Notes: a model not told the origin generated them from the sequence alone. Shown: positions 13,001 through 18,853, counted from the first letter of the stretch. The stretch: 64,000 nucleotides of DNA from an uncultured Coriobacteriaceae bacterium (GCA_944322305.1 CALUOP010000003.1:248001-312000); one strand, 5' to 3'. Translations and numbers: made by a program.

Positions 13001-15615
13001 TCCGCAGCCTTGTAGGTGTTCGTGAAGGTGGTGGAAACGTTGTCGCCGCCAACGATCGTGCCTGAGACGGTGCCGTCGGACGGGTTGTCGTTGCCCTCAG
13101 CCGTGGAGGCGTCCTCCGTGGTGAAGCCGTTCTGGTTGGCGCCCTGCTCCTCCACGGTGAACTGCGTGCCAGCCGGCAGGCCCTCGATCTTCACGGACTG
13201 ACCGCCGTTGATGGTGATGGTGCCGCCGTTTGCCACGGTGCCGGCCTGGTCGGACGCGCCGTCAATGTAGTAAGGATACTCGCCCGTGAGCGCCGTGCCC
13301 TCTTCGTCGGTCAGGCTGACCTTGAAGGTGAAGCTGCTCTTGTCCTGCTTGGTCTGGTCGGAGGCGTTGCCCCAGTCGACCGCCTTCTTGATCTCGAGCG
13401 AACCGGGCATGTCAAACGACAGCTTGCCGTTGTTGCCCAGGTACTGGTTCACGCTCGTGCCCGCCCATGCCGGGTTGAGCACGTTGGTCGCGGTGCCCGT
13501 TGCGTTTTTGGTCTTCCCAGACGTCAGCGTCGCGGGACGCTCGGAACGCGGGGTGCCCGCCGGGATGTAGTAGGTCCCGTTGTAGCCACCCGTGCTCTCC
13601 ATGGCCTCCCACTCGGCAGTACCGCGGTTGACCGCCACGCCGGCGGTGCGCTCCTCAGCGCCGCCACCCTGGGTCTGCACCCAGTAAGTGTCCTTCCAGT
13701 AGAGCGTGTTAGCGCCGCGCGAGTTCCGCTCGTTCGCCTCGGTCGTGCAGTTCTCGTCAATGTAGAGCGGGGTGTCCTGCGTGTAGTAGTAGAACTTGTT
13801 GCCGGCGTTGGGCTCGAAGCTCGCGGTGGCGGAACCGTCGGCCGCGCCCTTGACGAAGCTGTTGGTGTAGAAGTCGACGGTCTTGCCGTCCTCGGACTTC
13901 TGGGAGCCCATGATGGCGGCGTACACGTCGCTCGTCGGATCGTTGAGCGCCTGCTTAGCCTCCTCCTTCAGGCTCACGCCGTAGAAGAGGCGGACGGGGT
14001 AGGCCTCCGCCACGGTCATGGTGTGGTTGTCGGTGTCCACGTCGTAGTTGCGCAGCGGCAGCAGCGACGCGGGAAGCTGCACCGTCACCTTGTCGCCCAC
14101 CGCGGGGTCGTTGCTGCGCTCGACGGTCACCACGAGGTCGGCGAGGTTGGCGGCGCCGTACACCGCGTTGCCCTCGACCTGACCGCTGAAGTGGTAGGTG
14201 TCGGTCTTGCCGTCGGTAGTCTTGCTGTCGCTCGTGTAGATGGTGTCGCCATAGGCAAGCTGCATCTTGTCGTTGCCCATACCCGTGCCCGTCACCTGCA
14301 TGTAGGCGCCGAGCTGGTCGGTGAAGGTGAGGGTGCCGGGATCGGTGTTGCCCTCTTCGGATTCATCGACAATCGGGGAGCCGGAGCCCGATTCCTGAAG
14401 TGCGGAGTCAAGAATCTCCTGGAACACATTGTTCAGATCATCGGCTGTGGAAGGCGTCTTGTAGTAGCCACGGTTGCTTCCAGATCCAAGGTTGACGTTA
14501 TACTCGTCGTCCTCCCACCACCAGTTTCCCTCTTCGAAGGTCGCCGTTGCATTCGGATAATTGCTCGACACGGCATTCATGTACTTATTAAAGTCGCTGC
14601 TCGTGTCGTTTGGATTGGCTCCATTGAGCAGACCAATGGAGTAGACAAGTGCATTGTTTTCTTTGAGGCTGTGGGCGGAGTTAATCGCGTCGGTTGCAAT
14701 CTCCGGATCAAAATTGTCCGTTCCCGGGCCAGCAGGCACACCATCCGTGAAGAAGATCACAACCTTCTGCGCATTATCCCTTGCATTCGTGAGAACAGAC
14801 CCTGCCTCGTCAAATCCCTCGTTGGGATAGGTGTTTCCACTAGCTCGCAGCCTATCGACAACATTGTGGAGACGATCGGCATTTCCATCATTGACCGCCG
14901 TCAGCCCAATCTCGGTACTGGCGTTGTCGGAGAAGGTCACAATGGACAAACGATGCTGAAGAGCCTCATCTTCGATGCCCCTGTTCTCTTCAACAGTCGC
15001 ATCGATAAAGTTGTTGGCCGCAGCCTTGAGAGCGTTAAGACGACTCTGCCGGCCCCCTCCTCCGATGTTCTGATTCATCGAAGTTGACTCATCGAGCACC
15101 AGAACAATGTCAAGCGGCTTGCTTGTCTGAACCATCTCTTTCAGGTTCGACGTAGAGGAAAGCGCCGAAAGGCCAACCAAGAAGTCGGAGTCGCCCTTCT
15201 GGATGGTCTGGCCATTGAGGTCGGCGCTGCCAGAGAACGTGTAGGTATCGTTGAACACGCTCTTGTCGGTCCAGATGCGGCCGACGTTCTGGGTGGACGG
15301 CTGCCCATCGGGACGGGTGTACTTCGTCCAGTCGTTCGTGGTGCCGGGGTCGACCTTCGTGTCGGCGCCCTCAACGGCATACGTCTCCACGGCAGAATCG
15401 CCGTCGTTGCCGACGAACGCGCTTGCTATTGAGTTGCCTAAGTTTGAAAAGAATCCACCGATGTCCTCAAGCGGACCGGCGTACGCCCGTGGCACTGCCA
15501 CGGTAAGCGAAATCGCCAGCGCAACAAGTGCGGTTAACGCTGCTGCCCGGGAAACACGTCCCCGGCGCGGGGTAAATCTACGAGATACCCCCCCCCATGC
15601 ACAATTTTTCGGCAT
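1087..15615 (-). CDS. giant LPXTG-anchored VWA/FctA-repeat surface protein (about 4,842 aa)
   Basis: This is predicted to be exported, sortase-anchored and fibrillar. In order it has a signal peptide ending near residue 46 (RAYA), a VWA domain from about 167 with an intact MIDAS (D175-x-S177-x-S179), and a DUF5979-like module (about 735-870). Then come about 17 FctA/Spy0128-like repeats (870-3425), two DUF11 modules (3425-3670), another DUF5979-like module (to about 3790) and about six more FctA-like repeats. The C-terminus has a Pro/Glu spacer, LPVTG at about 4805-4809, a hydrophobic segment and RRRQRHGEE. Repeats typically contain a lysine early, TYTFTVxE in the middle and TFTNTY at the end, the Lys-Glu-Asn layout of self-formed isopeptide bonds. 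An acidic Ala/Asp/Glu-rich stretch (about 4329-4440) interrupts one repeat. The start is uncertain. ATG at 15615 is in frame but has a weak ribosome site. ATG at 15652 has AGGAAAGGG six bases upstream but is out of frame with G9. Confidence 0.9.
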   Translation of the reverse strand: MPKNCAWGGVSRRFTPRRGRVSRAAALTALVALAISLTVAVPRAYAGPLEDIGGFFSNLGNSIASAFVGNDGDSAVETYAVEGADTKVDPGTTNDWTKYTRPDGQPSTQNVGRIWTDKSVFNDTYTFSGSADLNGQTIQKGDSDFLVGLSALSSTSNLKEMVQTSKPLDIVLVLDESTSMNQNIGGGGRQSRLNALKAAANNFIDATVEENRGIEDEALQHRLSIVTFSDNASTEIGLTAVNDGNADRLHNVVDRLRASGNTYPNEGFDEAGSVLTNARDNAQKVVIFFTDGVPAGPGTDNFDPEIATDAINSAHSLKENNALVYSIGLLNGANPNDTSSDFNKYMNAVSSNYPNATATFEEGNWWWEDDEYNVNLGSGSNRGYYKTPSTADDLNNVFQEILDSALQESGSGSPIVDESEEGNTDPGTLTFTDQLGAYMQVTGTGMGNDKMQLAYGDTIYTSDSKTTDGKTDTYHFSGQVEGNAVYGAANLADLVVTVERSNDPAVGDKVTVQLPASLLPLRNYDVDTDNHTMTVAEAYPVRLFYGVSLKEEAKQALNDPTSDVYAAIMGSQKSEDGKTVDFYTNSFVKGAADGSATASFEPNAGNKFYYYTQDTPLYIDENCTTEANERNSRGANTLYWKDTYWVQTQGGGAEERTAGVAVNRGTAEWEAMESTGGYNGTYYIPAGTPRSERPATLTSGKTKNATGTATNVLNPAWAGTSVNQYLGNNGKLSFDMPGSLEIKKAVDWGNASDQTKQDKSSFTFKVSLTDEEGTALTGEYPYYIDGASDQAGTVANGGTITINGGQSVKIEGLPAGTQFTVEEQGANQNGFTTEDASTAEGNDNPSDGTVSGTIVGGDNVSTTFTNTYKAADVNLSTSTTLKVKKDLQNRDWRDTDEFTFEIDGLGNTAGSGITTPEPADTTITVNSQTADYTASFGDITFTAPGEYRYNITEDNDTDPIAGIDYSGAIYRVVVTVTDNGTGKLEVFNVAIEQRTNDDGVENSPAVEVQGDTATFVNKYDADGGTTNIDGTKSYTDTTGGNPINADKFTFKIEALGGYDTDNPQTSPYTYGVDETPLPAGSDEATHSKTVYNTGHDFTFGTIAFDGGDIGRTYEYKVTELAQNKDGQTEDGMTYDTKEYTVKVAVTEVTDADGTHIVATPDIAPKDLVFTNTYNPDDVTLGENGVAPIQGTKTLDGRDMKDGETFYFQLTQTGGPAADGGGFVSVLDQPETVTVGKDSMQSGSAYFKFSNLTFSQVGTYTFTVNEVADERGTETANGSGMTYDTNIATVTVVVTDNHDGTLKAEVTYSNDKHADTTDKALFANTYEASMNYGAEGEGGINVTKQMLDRPMANNEFSFTIEGTDSGTVDADAANAKLADADKSFQNTAAAENGTAIMAKLQNVSFDQDDADKTFSYLVSETVPADGDKLANVAYDQSQYRVDIEVVDNGNGTMHTVTTVTKIKASDGTEMSKVVVDHANSDAQDYAAPTFGFVNDYNPTPATVGEDASHQIQVTKHVTGADSATDYTFALTATGNNIGNIEGLDRNNQLTVSTDGTIKDGESQTKTFGKLTFTEPGTYTFTVQENQPTADAGWTFDDANGDGVTDTHDVTVYVTDRNQDGQYDGNLYIDRVDGSPVEITNSYKADSVIVGGDGAQQQITVQKSVTGADSTANFQFKIEPVDPDNDKWKNVEAVDEDFDVLTSITGGVTQTQPKTATFGGIKFNATGEYQFKITEVGAAEFNEGTDEDRAGWTYDEHVAIVTVTVTDDNFDGQLDAAVTYEKGAQAAEFTNKYEADSTTLTGSTDFKGTKTIEGRNGIDGETFGFTLERGEVADGGNWGAVTFRPTNGKDGAFNTADATATMHKDGASADFWFDGTFTFAKAGTYTFNVTETSHNGNNLPANGTNGMTYDRHTGIITVTVTDDGRGSLHATAVAGTTAEGDGENDLTFENVYAAEPARWGFADEELLGGHKYINDTTGNTYTLEAGQFSFTLRAQAAGNPMPKGWDNTTDSQGRGMMTVANGTGNATDVSIYDFGGIEFTHDDMVGAAEVEGQPGVFTKTFQYNIFETGDMPAGISRDNTAYTVTFTVTEDHNTGKISVAKPTAVKIDNGGSGEGTTGDPVDVTKLDFTNTYNPTTIEGHQNILKTLDGRNWQQGDTFTFSVSMTATQTDGSEWPDGAPLPSVKASDGYDFSAITTNDAGNGLDYTVTISPSSQTGNTYRFDTGTITYEREGVYTWTVSEQESTVDSVTSDDAKYTVKVTVTDENGVLKRSVKVINGDSVEVDGDQTLDFTNKYTTTGTLDSTGDEAIRVTKVFTGRVNDKWLDTDSFKAMLTAKDSLVDGQTMPAENVPMPDGRTGGVATVDLTKDNHENVAFGNITYTRPGTYNYTLTEVQEDTLAGVNYSRAEYNVVVTATDNGNGTMTVTSEIHQVKTDDGDTFSPLAEVDGTATFTNTYRANFATLDGAANLTVTKNLEGRAWFDTDNWTFTLSPKDDATKKAVNDDKTVIMALPTQLTITGNTPGHTASFGNITFKEAGTYTFTVKEEGVVEGVTNDVNPERTVVINVTDDTNGNLVAEVDAAESDSLTFTNTYKPTEVIIGGDANDGITVQKTLAGRGWNKDEKYSFTITNTQKPEGVKNAPMPADSTIEVIAPADGATNTAAFGEMTFSQAGTYVYEITEQPAGDDADASMTYDEHVATVTVAVFEGGPGHDANELWAQVSYDNSKATNDADKKVTDAAAFTNTQKTEATLDLAGTKHLDGRDFQMGDSFTFNVTADDGAPLPDGLDEDGNITINPTEGNDATIGFGTIRFTKAGEYVYHITEQAGDADGMTYDTAQRDIIVTVADDGQGKLSADITTGADQLTWTNTWKFGGATLANLNGTKTLTGAELIDGQFTFKVEAQNDAPMGSTLPANFNGTPEKNEDGSWTAPVTLLNNIAYTESGKYVYLITEVNDGQPGITYDTTQYKVTVTVNPDGTVDPKIEKSADGKDWDEAKAIAFKNSYATEGTATLDGATDLSGAKILKGRDWTDKDSFTFILAAGDNDTKAAVEDGTVTLPGETAVVLQGAYSDGAKVPFSFGDITFTKAGTYTFTIREQQPSDDGFVGVTGGMTYDEHVRTITVEVSDNNKGGLEAAVTKAEGDATWTNTYKSGGDEPGTLDGKTNLMVTKVLDGRDWQEGDSFTFTLTADENNPEGATLPDNAEGITITNETADHQANFGDITFTQAGTYTFYVNEKVPADEDKLGGMTYDSVQRVIEVSVADNGDGTLKPTATVTAPAAGLTFTNTYSNNGKAVLPGASNLSVTKEISGRDWAEGDAFTFALEANDETTVAAVARGAVTLPENASELLVTSGTENHTAAFGDITFTEEGEYSFKITEVKGNDATMTYDAHKRVVTVKVTDNKKGQLVAEVVDDKTTGSTTFTNVYTPADEKSVATVDDDVKTDVNGKMVGVGDTLEYTIAWANNAQDENGAPVGAQVVITDTIPSGTKLVEGSISDRGELSEDGKTITWTIDADAGATGTVSFQVTVTEDAVNNDPIKNSATIQVGENDPHQTNEVTTDFPKKTSEDSTPDTGIQVGDTLTYTIEWANLEDTEQNVTITDTLPEGLTYVDGSAAAVENGSFKADGQTLTWTFPAQPGATGTVTFKALVNENATTVTDPVKNTATVSVGNNTYQTNTTDGDKQPGTGSLTISKEIKLTEGQGNEIDADKEFTFTLELKDAAGNALTGEFPVKDAETTVINGATVTLKHGESLTVEGLPEGAKVTVTEDPEPGYTADEATKTVTIEADETAEAAFVNTYKTDGSTDVPTEGEGAFQLTKVLTGKKWATGDNADAFTFELTPTGGTLATGEAVDPRNQPMPTDANGNAVTATTVSAPTGTDAEGNDQARFSFGTITYTAAGTYTYEVREQPGTNAGMDYDGHTAKVTVTVSDNKQGRYTASATVENGTFTNVYGTELDYGAEGEGGLWVVKNLENRNIDAGQFEFTVTAADEASAKKAGFDGMTKVVKSNVGTVDVTEDGKQVATSWAEIFSDATFTQDDADDTYTYTVKETKGGEAGYTNDATEYTVTITTADDGNGGIKVTTHVTADGYDKTYVYDNDEATADEQAVVPFTNVYQATGELGGDGQGSVRINATKQLTNRDQVAGEFKFTVTDAAGTQVATGANAANGTVSFSPISYTKDGLLADAENGVNAYRNVDGKDTFTYTYTVAEDTKSFDEGVTAIADSFRITVTVTDNNDGTLGIKVAYPDGGNGLTFRNAYGEGDEGKATVNLAGTKTLKVESGNNAPDIAGKYTFTLTGSEGAPMPEKTTVTNDAAGNVNFGDVTFTMENVFGGEATEDAGDTVTDQGPTADASKADGAADKGTEAAEGEDALMTQGENSADAADAEGEGDTAEAADEAVADEAKGAEANAAEADADTAEGAEAAEVGAAGAKAGEPTLIQAAFRTASVEAKSAKRSKTFTYTVTESGQVAGVTNDPQASRTFTVTVTDNGDGTLGVATDPTSGAKFSFTNTYRVQPSDPSEPTDPKPGDESGKGWVTITKTISGRDLAEGEFQFALTGIAGTPSEGMTTTGTNAADGSVTLGEGVVFNAPGTYEFTIAEVAGTASGVTYDQTAYVAVATVTDNGDGTLAVSWAVTDAFGKTVESVTFENGYDIVRPGTVDFGAAKILDGRELAEGEFTFELKDADGKVVQTAKNAADGSVAFEPVSFPEAGTYTYTISEVLPTDDDPDTEGVQDDGVTYDATVFTAVVTVVDNGDGSTSASVAYENGVLPSFTNVYVKPVEPEPSVPSEPAAPSEPETPAPEEPEVAPQEQLPVTGDYLPMVAGGIAVAAAALVGTGVAIRRRQRHGEE
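15588..15596 (-). repeat. poly-G tract (9 G) near the start of the giant adhesin gene
   Basis: There are nine C on the plus strand. From the strongly preceded ATG at 15652 the present tract gives a 24-codon peptide ending in TAG just after the tract. Eight or eleven G would join that ATG to the full-length frame. From ATG at 15615 the present length is already in frame. Confidence 0.85.
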
Positions 15616-15652
15616 GGGTGCTCATGTGAGAGCCTGTGCGTAACTCTGACAT

Positions 15653-15667
15653 TCCCAACCCTTTCCT
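15653..15667 (-). promoter_or_regulatory. strong ribosome-binding site before ATG 15652
   Basis: On the minus strand AGGAAAGGG is followed by TTGGGA and then ATG (15652). The partial adhesin gene has the same GAAAGGGTTGGG block at about 632-645, upstream of ATG 628. The shared leader suggests that translation begins here and not at the weakly preceded ATG at 15615. Confidence 0.55.
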
Positions 15668-15690
15668 ACGTTTGTACTGCATCTCTCTGT

Positions 15691-15772
15691 CAGAGACCTA
15701 CCTTCTGCTGGCCGACGGCACCTCGGGCTCCCCACGCCCAAAGGTTAACCTTCAACAGAAGGTAGAACTCTG
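15691..15772 (-). other. inverted repeat in the leader of the giant adhesin gene
   Basis: The arms CAGAG-AC-CTACCTTCTG (15691-15707) and CAGAAGGTAG-AA-CTCTG (15756-15772) pair over 15 bases and enclose a GC-rich loop. They lie within 125 bases upstream of the start, so they could fold in the 5' untranslated RNA or bind a protein. I could not match them to a known riboswitch. Confidence 0.45.
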
Positions 15773-16583
15773 CACCATGAGAGTTACAGGCCATCTTAAA
15801 GCTTTTCAGCGCTCTTGTCTGCAAAAACCCGGGCAACGGTGTGTTAATTTACGCCGCGATCATACTGATTTCGAGCCGGTCTGAAACCTGTCCGAACGGT
15901 TTCCCAACGGTCAATGTGCTGCTGGCAGCGGTCGTCGCCAGCGGTAACAGCGCGGGGCAGCAGGGTAGTGATTGGGGTTATGTCGGTTTTGTGTATCTTG
16001 TGCGGCAGAAGCGAAGCTGAAACGCCGTAAGAGCGCCTCGCGCCGGACAGCGCCGCTTGCGTGCGTTTTTCTCGGCAGACACATGGCTTACAGCAATCCG
16101 CGCGCCCTTCTCGACGCGTTTCTACGACGCTCGTTCCTCACAGTAGTCGAGCATGCCACGAACCTCTCTCGGCAGTCAGATACGCCGCACATTTCTCTCG
16201 GCAGATGCGGCGCGCATCACCCTTTACAGCCGATTTCTGCACGTTCTTCTCGACAGATCCAAACCGCTGGGGCAACGCACATCGCACTTGGCACGTTCTT
16301 CTCGGCTTTCGCAAAAGCTGGCGTAGCTGATAGGGCGGTTTGGCAAGCTCTTCTCGGCAAATGCAAACCAGCGCCCAGCTTCGCAGGCACCACTTTTGTA
16401 CCTGCCGAGTAACTTGCGCGCAAACGCCCTCAAAAGGGTCATGTAGCTCGTACCTGCCGAGTAAAATCCGCGGGCGCAACGAGCGGGTAGCCTCTAGCAC
16501 AGCAAAGCGTGCCCAAAAACGCAATGGCCACAGAGCTGCCGGGACAATCTGAAGACTGCCAAGACAATCCGCTTCGCATGCAG
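15773..16583. other. intergenic region without a supportable gene
   Basis: The only open frames are short and have no family I recognise. The first part (to about 16050) holds a small hairpin (GAAACC...GGTTTC near 15882-15905) and GC-rich unstructured sequence. From about 16060 on it is filled by the left repeat array described separately. Confidence 0.5.
16060..16480 (-). repeat. left degenerate repeat array beside the ATPase gene
   Basis: Read on the minus strand, the array begins with two TACTCGGCAGGTAC motifs flanking a small hairpin (GACCCTTTTGAGGGC). Units of the type CTG(C/T)CGAGAAGAAC(G/T)TGCCA follow at spacings of about 33-58 bp. Examples in plus-strand form are near 16243, 16289, 16347, 16189 and 16156. 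The order and spacing match the array at 17805-18350, so the two are diverged copies in the same orientation. Confidence 0.7.
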
Positions 16584-17687
16584 CTACGCCCAATCCCTCC
16601 GCAGGTAATCGGCAAGATGCGGCACCGCAAACGAAACGCGCCCGCGGCCGGCAGCCTCGATAACTCCAGCATCGATGAGCCGGCGGCGGTACTTTTGCGC
16701 ATAGTCCTTGGTCACGCCCATGCGATCCGCAACGTCCGCTATCGCGCTCGGCCCCTCATCGAGCGCCATGGCCCCCAAGAACTCAACGTCTTTCTCCGAA
16801 AGCGCCGCCAGCGTTGTGCCGCACACATCGTTCTCAAAGTCCAGACGCGCCGCGGTGAACGCGCTTTGCAATGACTCTTCTGTCAGCTCCTCGCCATTCG
16901 GTGCGCGCAGGGCAATGTTGTGCCCTATGAGCTGCAGCAAATACGGTGAGCCCTGCGTCTCTTCCGCCGCGCGCCGCCTGGCCTCGGGCGTTATGGCAAC
17001 GCCCAGCTGCCTGAACGCGCGCTCATAAAACGCGTCGACGTCACTAAACGCGAGCGGCGGCAGGTTGACCTTGCGCGCGCGATTCAGAAACGTCAGAACC
17101 TTGTCGTTCAGCGTTGCAGAAACCGCGCCCGGCAAACCGGCGAGGACCATAGCCACGTTCAGGCGCTCACCCACCAGCTCTTGATACACGGTCACGATCT
17201 GTCTGATGTCTGGCGAGTTGGCCTGCAGCTCGTCAATGAGGATGAGCAAGCCGTGGCCGCGATCCGTCAGCGCGCGAGCGAGCTGCGTCAGCTTGTAGGC
17301 GAAACTTTTGCCCTGTGCTTCGTGCGTGAACTCCAGACCCACGGTAAAGCCCATGGCGCCGATACTTGCGCCGCTTACATGCGTTGCCGGCGTTTTCACA
17401 TACTGCGCGCCCGATTCCTGGATTTTCTCGATAATGCGCTCGAGCATTCCCTCGGCCGTTACCGTTGGTGTGGCAACAGCGAAGCCCAACGATGACGCAC
17501 GGTCGGCCAGCTCCCACAGAAGCACGGTTTTGCCGCTGCCGCGTTGGCCCAGCATGACCACCGCGCGATCGCGGTTGCCTGGCTCGGTTTGAAAACCATC
17601 AATGAACTGCTGGATTATGCGCTCGCGCCCCACGAGGTACGAGGGACGGTTGCCAAACGCCGGGGAGAATATAGTGTCGTGAGTCAC
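16584..17687 (-). CDS. AAA/STAND-like ATPase with C-terminal helix-turn-helix (about 367 aa)
   Basis: The protein has a Walker A motif (GQRGSGKT, about residue 48), a Walker B strand (LLILIDE), and a C-terminal portion (ATRx-like VADRMGVTKDYAQKYRRRLIDAGVI) that reads like a winged helix. Overall it resembles the archaeal/Orc-like ATPase proteins that are often annotated only as 'ATP-binding protein' in Actinobacteria. Substrate and role are unknown. I chose GTG at 17687 because GGAGG lies five to six bases upstream; a GTG six bases earlier overlaps that site. The gene stands alone, with no partner gene on either side, and is enclosed by two same-orientation repeat arrays. Its leader is a 40-base purine tract. 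It could be a cellular regulator or a remnant of a mobile element. Confidence 0.82.
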   Translation of the reverse strand: MTHDTIFSPAFGNRPSYLVGRERIIQQFIDGFQTEPGNRDRAVVMLGQRGSGKTVLLWELADRASSLGFAVATPTVTAEGMLERIIEKIQESGAQYVKTPATHVSGASIGAMGFTVGLEFTHEAQGKSFAYKLTQLARALTDRGHGLLILIDELQANSPDIRQIVTVYQELVGERLNVAMVLAGLPGAVSATLNDKVLTFLNRARKVNLPPLAFSDVDAFYERAFRQLGVAITPEARRRAAEETQGSPYLLQLIGHNIALRAPNGEELTEESLQSAFTAARLDFENDVCGTTLAALSEKDVEFLGAMALDEGPSAIADVADRMGVTKDYAQKYRRRLIDAGVIEAAGRGRVSFAVPHLADYLRRDWA

Positions 17688-17701
17688 GGGCACCTCCGTT
17701 G

Positions 17702-17741
17702 TTTTCCTTTCTTTCCTCTTTTTTCCTTTTTTTCCTTTTCT
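17702..17741 (-). promoter_or_regulatory. 40-base purine tract in the ATPase leader
   Basis: Plus-strand positions 17702-17741 are pyrimidines only (CTTT/CCTTTT runs), so the leader on the coding strand is repeated AAAGGAAA. It gives several overlapping Shine-Dalgarno-like blocks and contains A/T runs that could vary in length. The true ribosome site GGAGG lies just downstream. Confidence 0.6.
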
Positions 17742-17804
17742 ATGCTGACGTGGGATTTTCTTTGATGGCGTGAGCGTTGGTTTTGGCTGGCAGGACCCGG
17801 GAAC

Positions 17805-18350
17805 GCCAGGCGCTGTCTCGGCAGACGAGGTCGCGCGCTTTTCTCGAGGAGAATGGCTGCGCGTTCCTCACGGGGATGACCGCGCGCTCCTTCCCGGGGG
17901 CGGCCGCGCGCTCCTTCCCAAGGGCGGCCGCGCGCCCTTCTTGGCAAGCGCAGCGTAGATAACCTTTACCGCTCGGGTTCTGCGCATTTTTCTTGGCAAG
18001 CGCAGTGTAGACTACCTTAAGCGTCCGAGCCCTGCGCACTTCTCTCGGCAGGTACGTGATGTCGCGCATTTCTCTCAGCAGATACGGCGTAGGTGACCCT
18101 AAAAGCCCTGATCTGGCGCGTTCTTCTCGACAGGTGCGGCGGACGTCATTGTGGCACGGGGAGTCTGGCACGTTCTTCTCGACAGAAACAAAACGCGCCT
18201 GGTTACCAAGCATGTTTTGGCAAGTTCTTCTCGGCAGATACACATGAACGCGGAAGAGCTCACGCACTCCGCTTGTACCTGTCGAGTAGAGTGCGCACAA
18301 ACGCCCTCAAAAGGGTCAGGTAGCTTGCGCCTGCCGAGTAAAAAGCGCAC
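17805..18350 (-). repeat. right degenerate repeat array beside the ATPase gene
   Basis: On the minus strand the same head occurs: TTTTACTCGGCAGGC, a GACCCTTTTGAGGGC hairpin and CTACTCGACAGG (about 18275-18345). Units CTGCCGAGAAGAACTTGCCA, CTGTCGAGAAGAACGTGCCA and CTGTCGAGAAGAACGCGCCA follow near 18220, 18165 and 18117, with weaker units down to about 17811. The spacings (about 29, 55, 55, 48, 54, 30) closely parallel the left array. A GC-rich tandem (GCGCGCTCCTTCCC, near 17885-17940) sits at its distal end. Confidence 0.7.
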
Positions 18351-18537
18351 CCCCCACCAAGAGCCAGGAACAAACGCTGCAACCACGCAGCCGCCGTGTA
18401 TGAACAACTCGTTAGTGTTCACCGCGCAAGAACAGGTAAGCACCCCTTGGATTGGCCGTTAACTGGGAAAACGCCGGAACACGAGCATCCTCGTCGCGTT
18501 TTCAGCTCGATTCCATTCTTTTCCATCGATTTCTATT

Positions 18538-18563
18538 GCATGCAGCTGATGCATGCAGCTGAT
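18538..18563. repeat. 13-bp tandem duplication
   Basis: GCATGCAGCTGAT occurs twice in direct tandem just before the TAACGCTAA cluster. There is no gene in 18351-18907. The segment holds this duplication, the palindrome cluster and the hairpin beyond purD. Confidence 0.6.
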
Positions 18564-18591
18564 GTAGGCGTGAGAGGCTTAGCCGTGTGTC

Positions 18592-18621
18592 GCGCTAACG
18601 CTAAGTTGTTAGCGTTAGCGC
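18592..18621. other. perfect palindrome of TTAGCGTTA half-sites
   Basis: The arms GCGCTAACGCTAA (18592-18604) and TTAGCGTTAGCGC (18609-18621) are perfect, with a GTTG loop, and TTTT follows on the plus strand. Within the next 90 bases the same words recur. AACTTCTAACG (18630-18640) is the inverse of CGTTAGAAGTT (18663-18673), CTAAGTTA follows at 18641-18648, and AACTTAGCGTTA occurs at 18696-18707. This could be an operator array or a terminator. No regulator gene is adjacent. Confidence 0.6.
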
Positions 18622-18817
18622 TTTTCAAAAACTTCTAACGCTAAGTTACGGCCTTAAACTATCGTTAGAAGTTCAACCGGCGCTCTAACGTCAACAACTT
18701 AGCGTTAAAGGCACGCACGCGCCAGCCAAAAGAGCGAGCGCAACTTTCCAAACCAGCCAACCACCAAACCTCGCACGTGCGATGCTGGGCATCGGGCGCG
18801 AAGCCACCCCACACACA

Positions 18818-18853
18818 GCGACGCCCTCCCAGCTGCTCCTGGAAGGGCGTCGC
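18818..18853 (-). terminator. hairpin downstream of purD
   Basis: The inverted repeat GCGACGCCCT / AGGGCGTCGC has a partly paired centre and lies about 55 bases beyond the purD stop codon. No long T run follows on the minus strand, so termination strength is uncertain. Confidence 0.5.

Noticed and set aside
9202-13065. Plus-strand open frame of about 1,290 codons
   Set aside because: Same reason: antisense mirror of the repeat region of the giant gene.
15690-15780. c-di-GMP or other riboswitch before the giant adhesin
   Set aside because: The inverted repeat is real, but I cannot find the conserved core of a known riboswitch class.
15980-18360. CRISPR array around the ATPase gene
   Set aside because: Repeat units differ from each other by several bases and spacing is irregular. 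There are no cas genes, and the two arrays are alignable including the stretches between units, unlike spacers.
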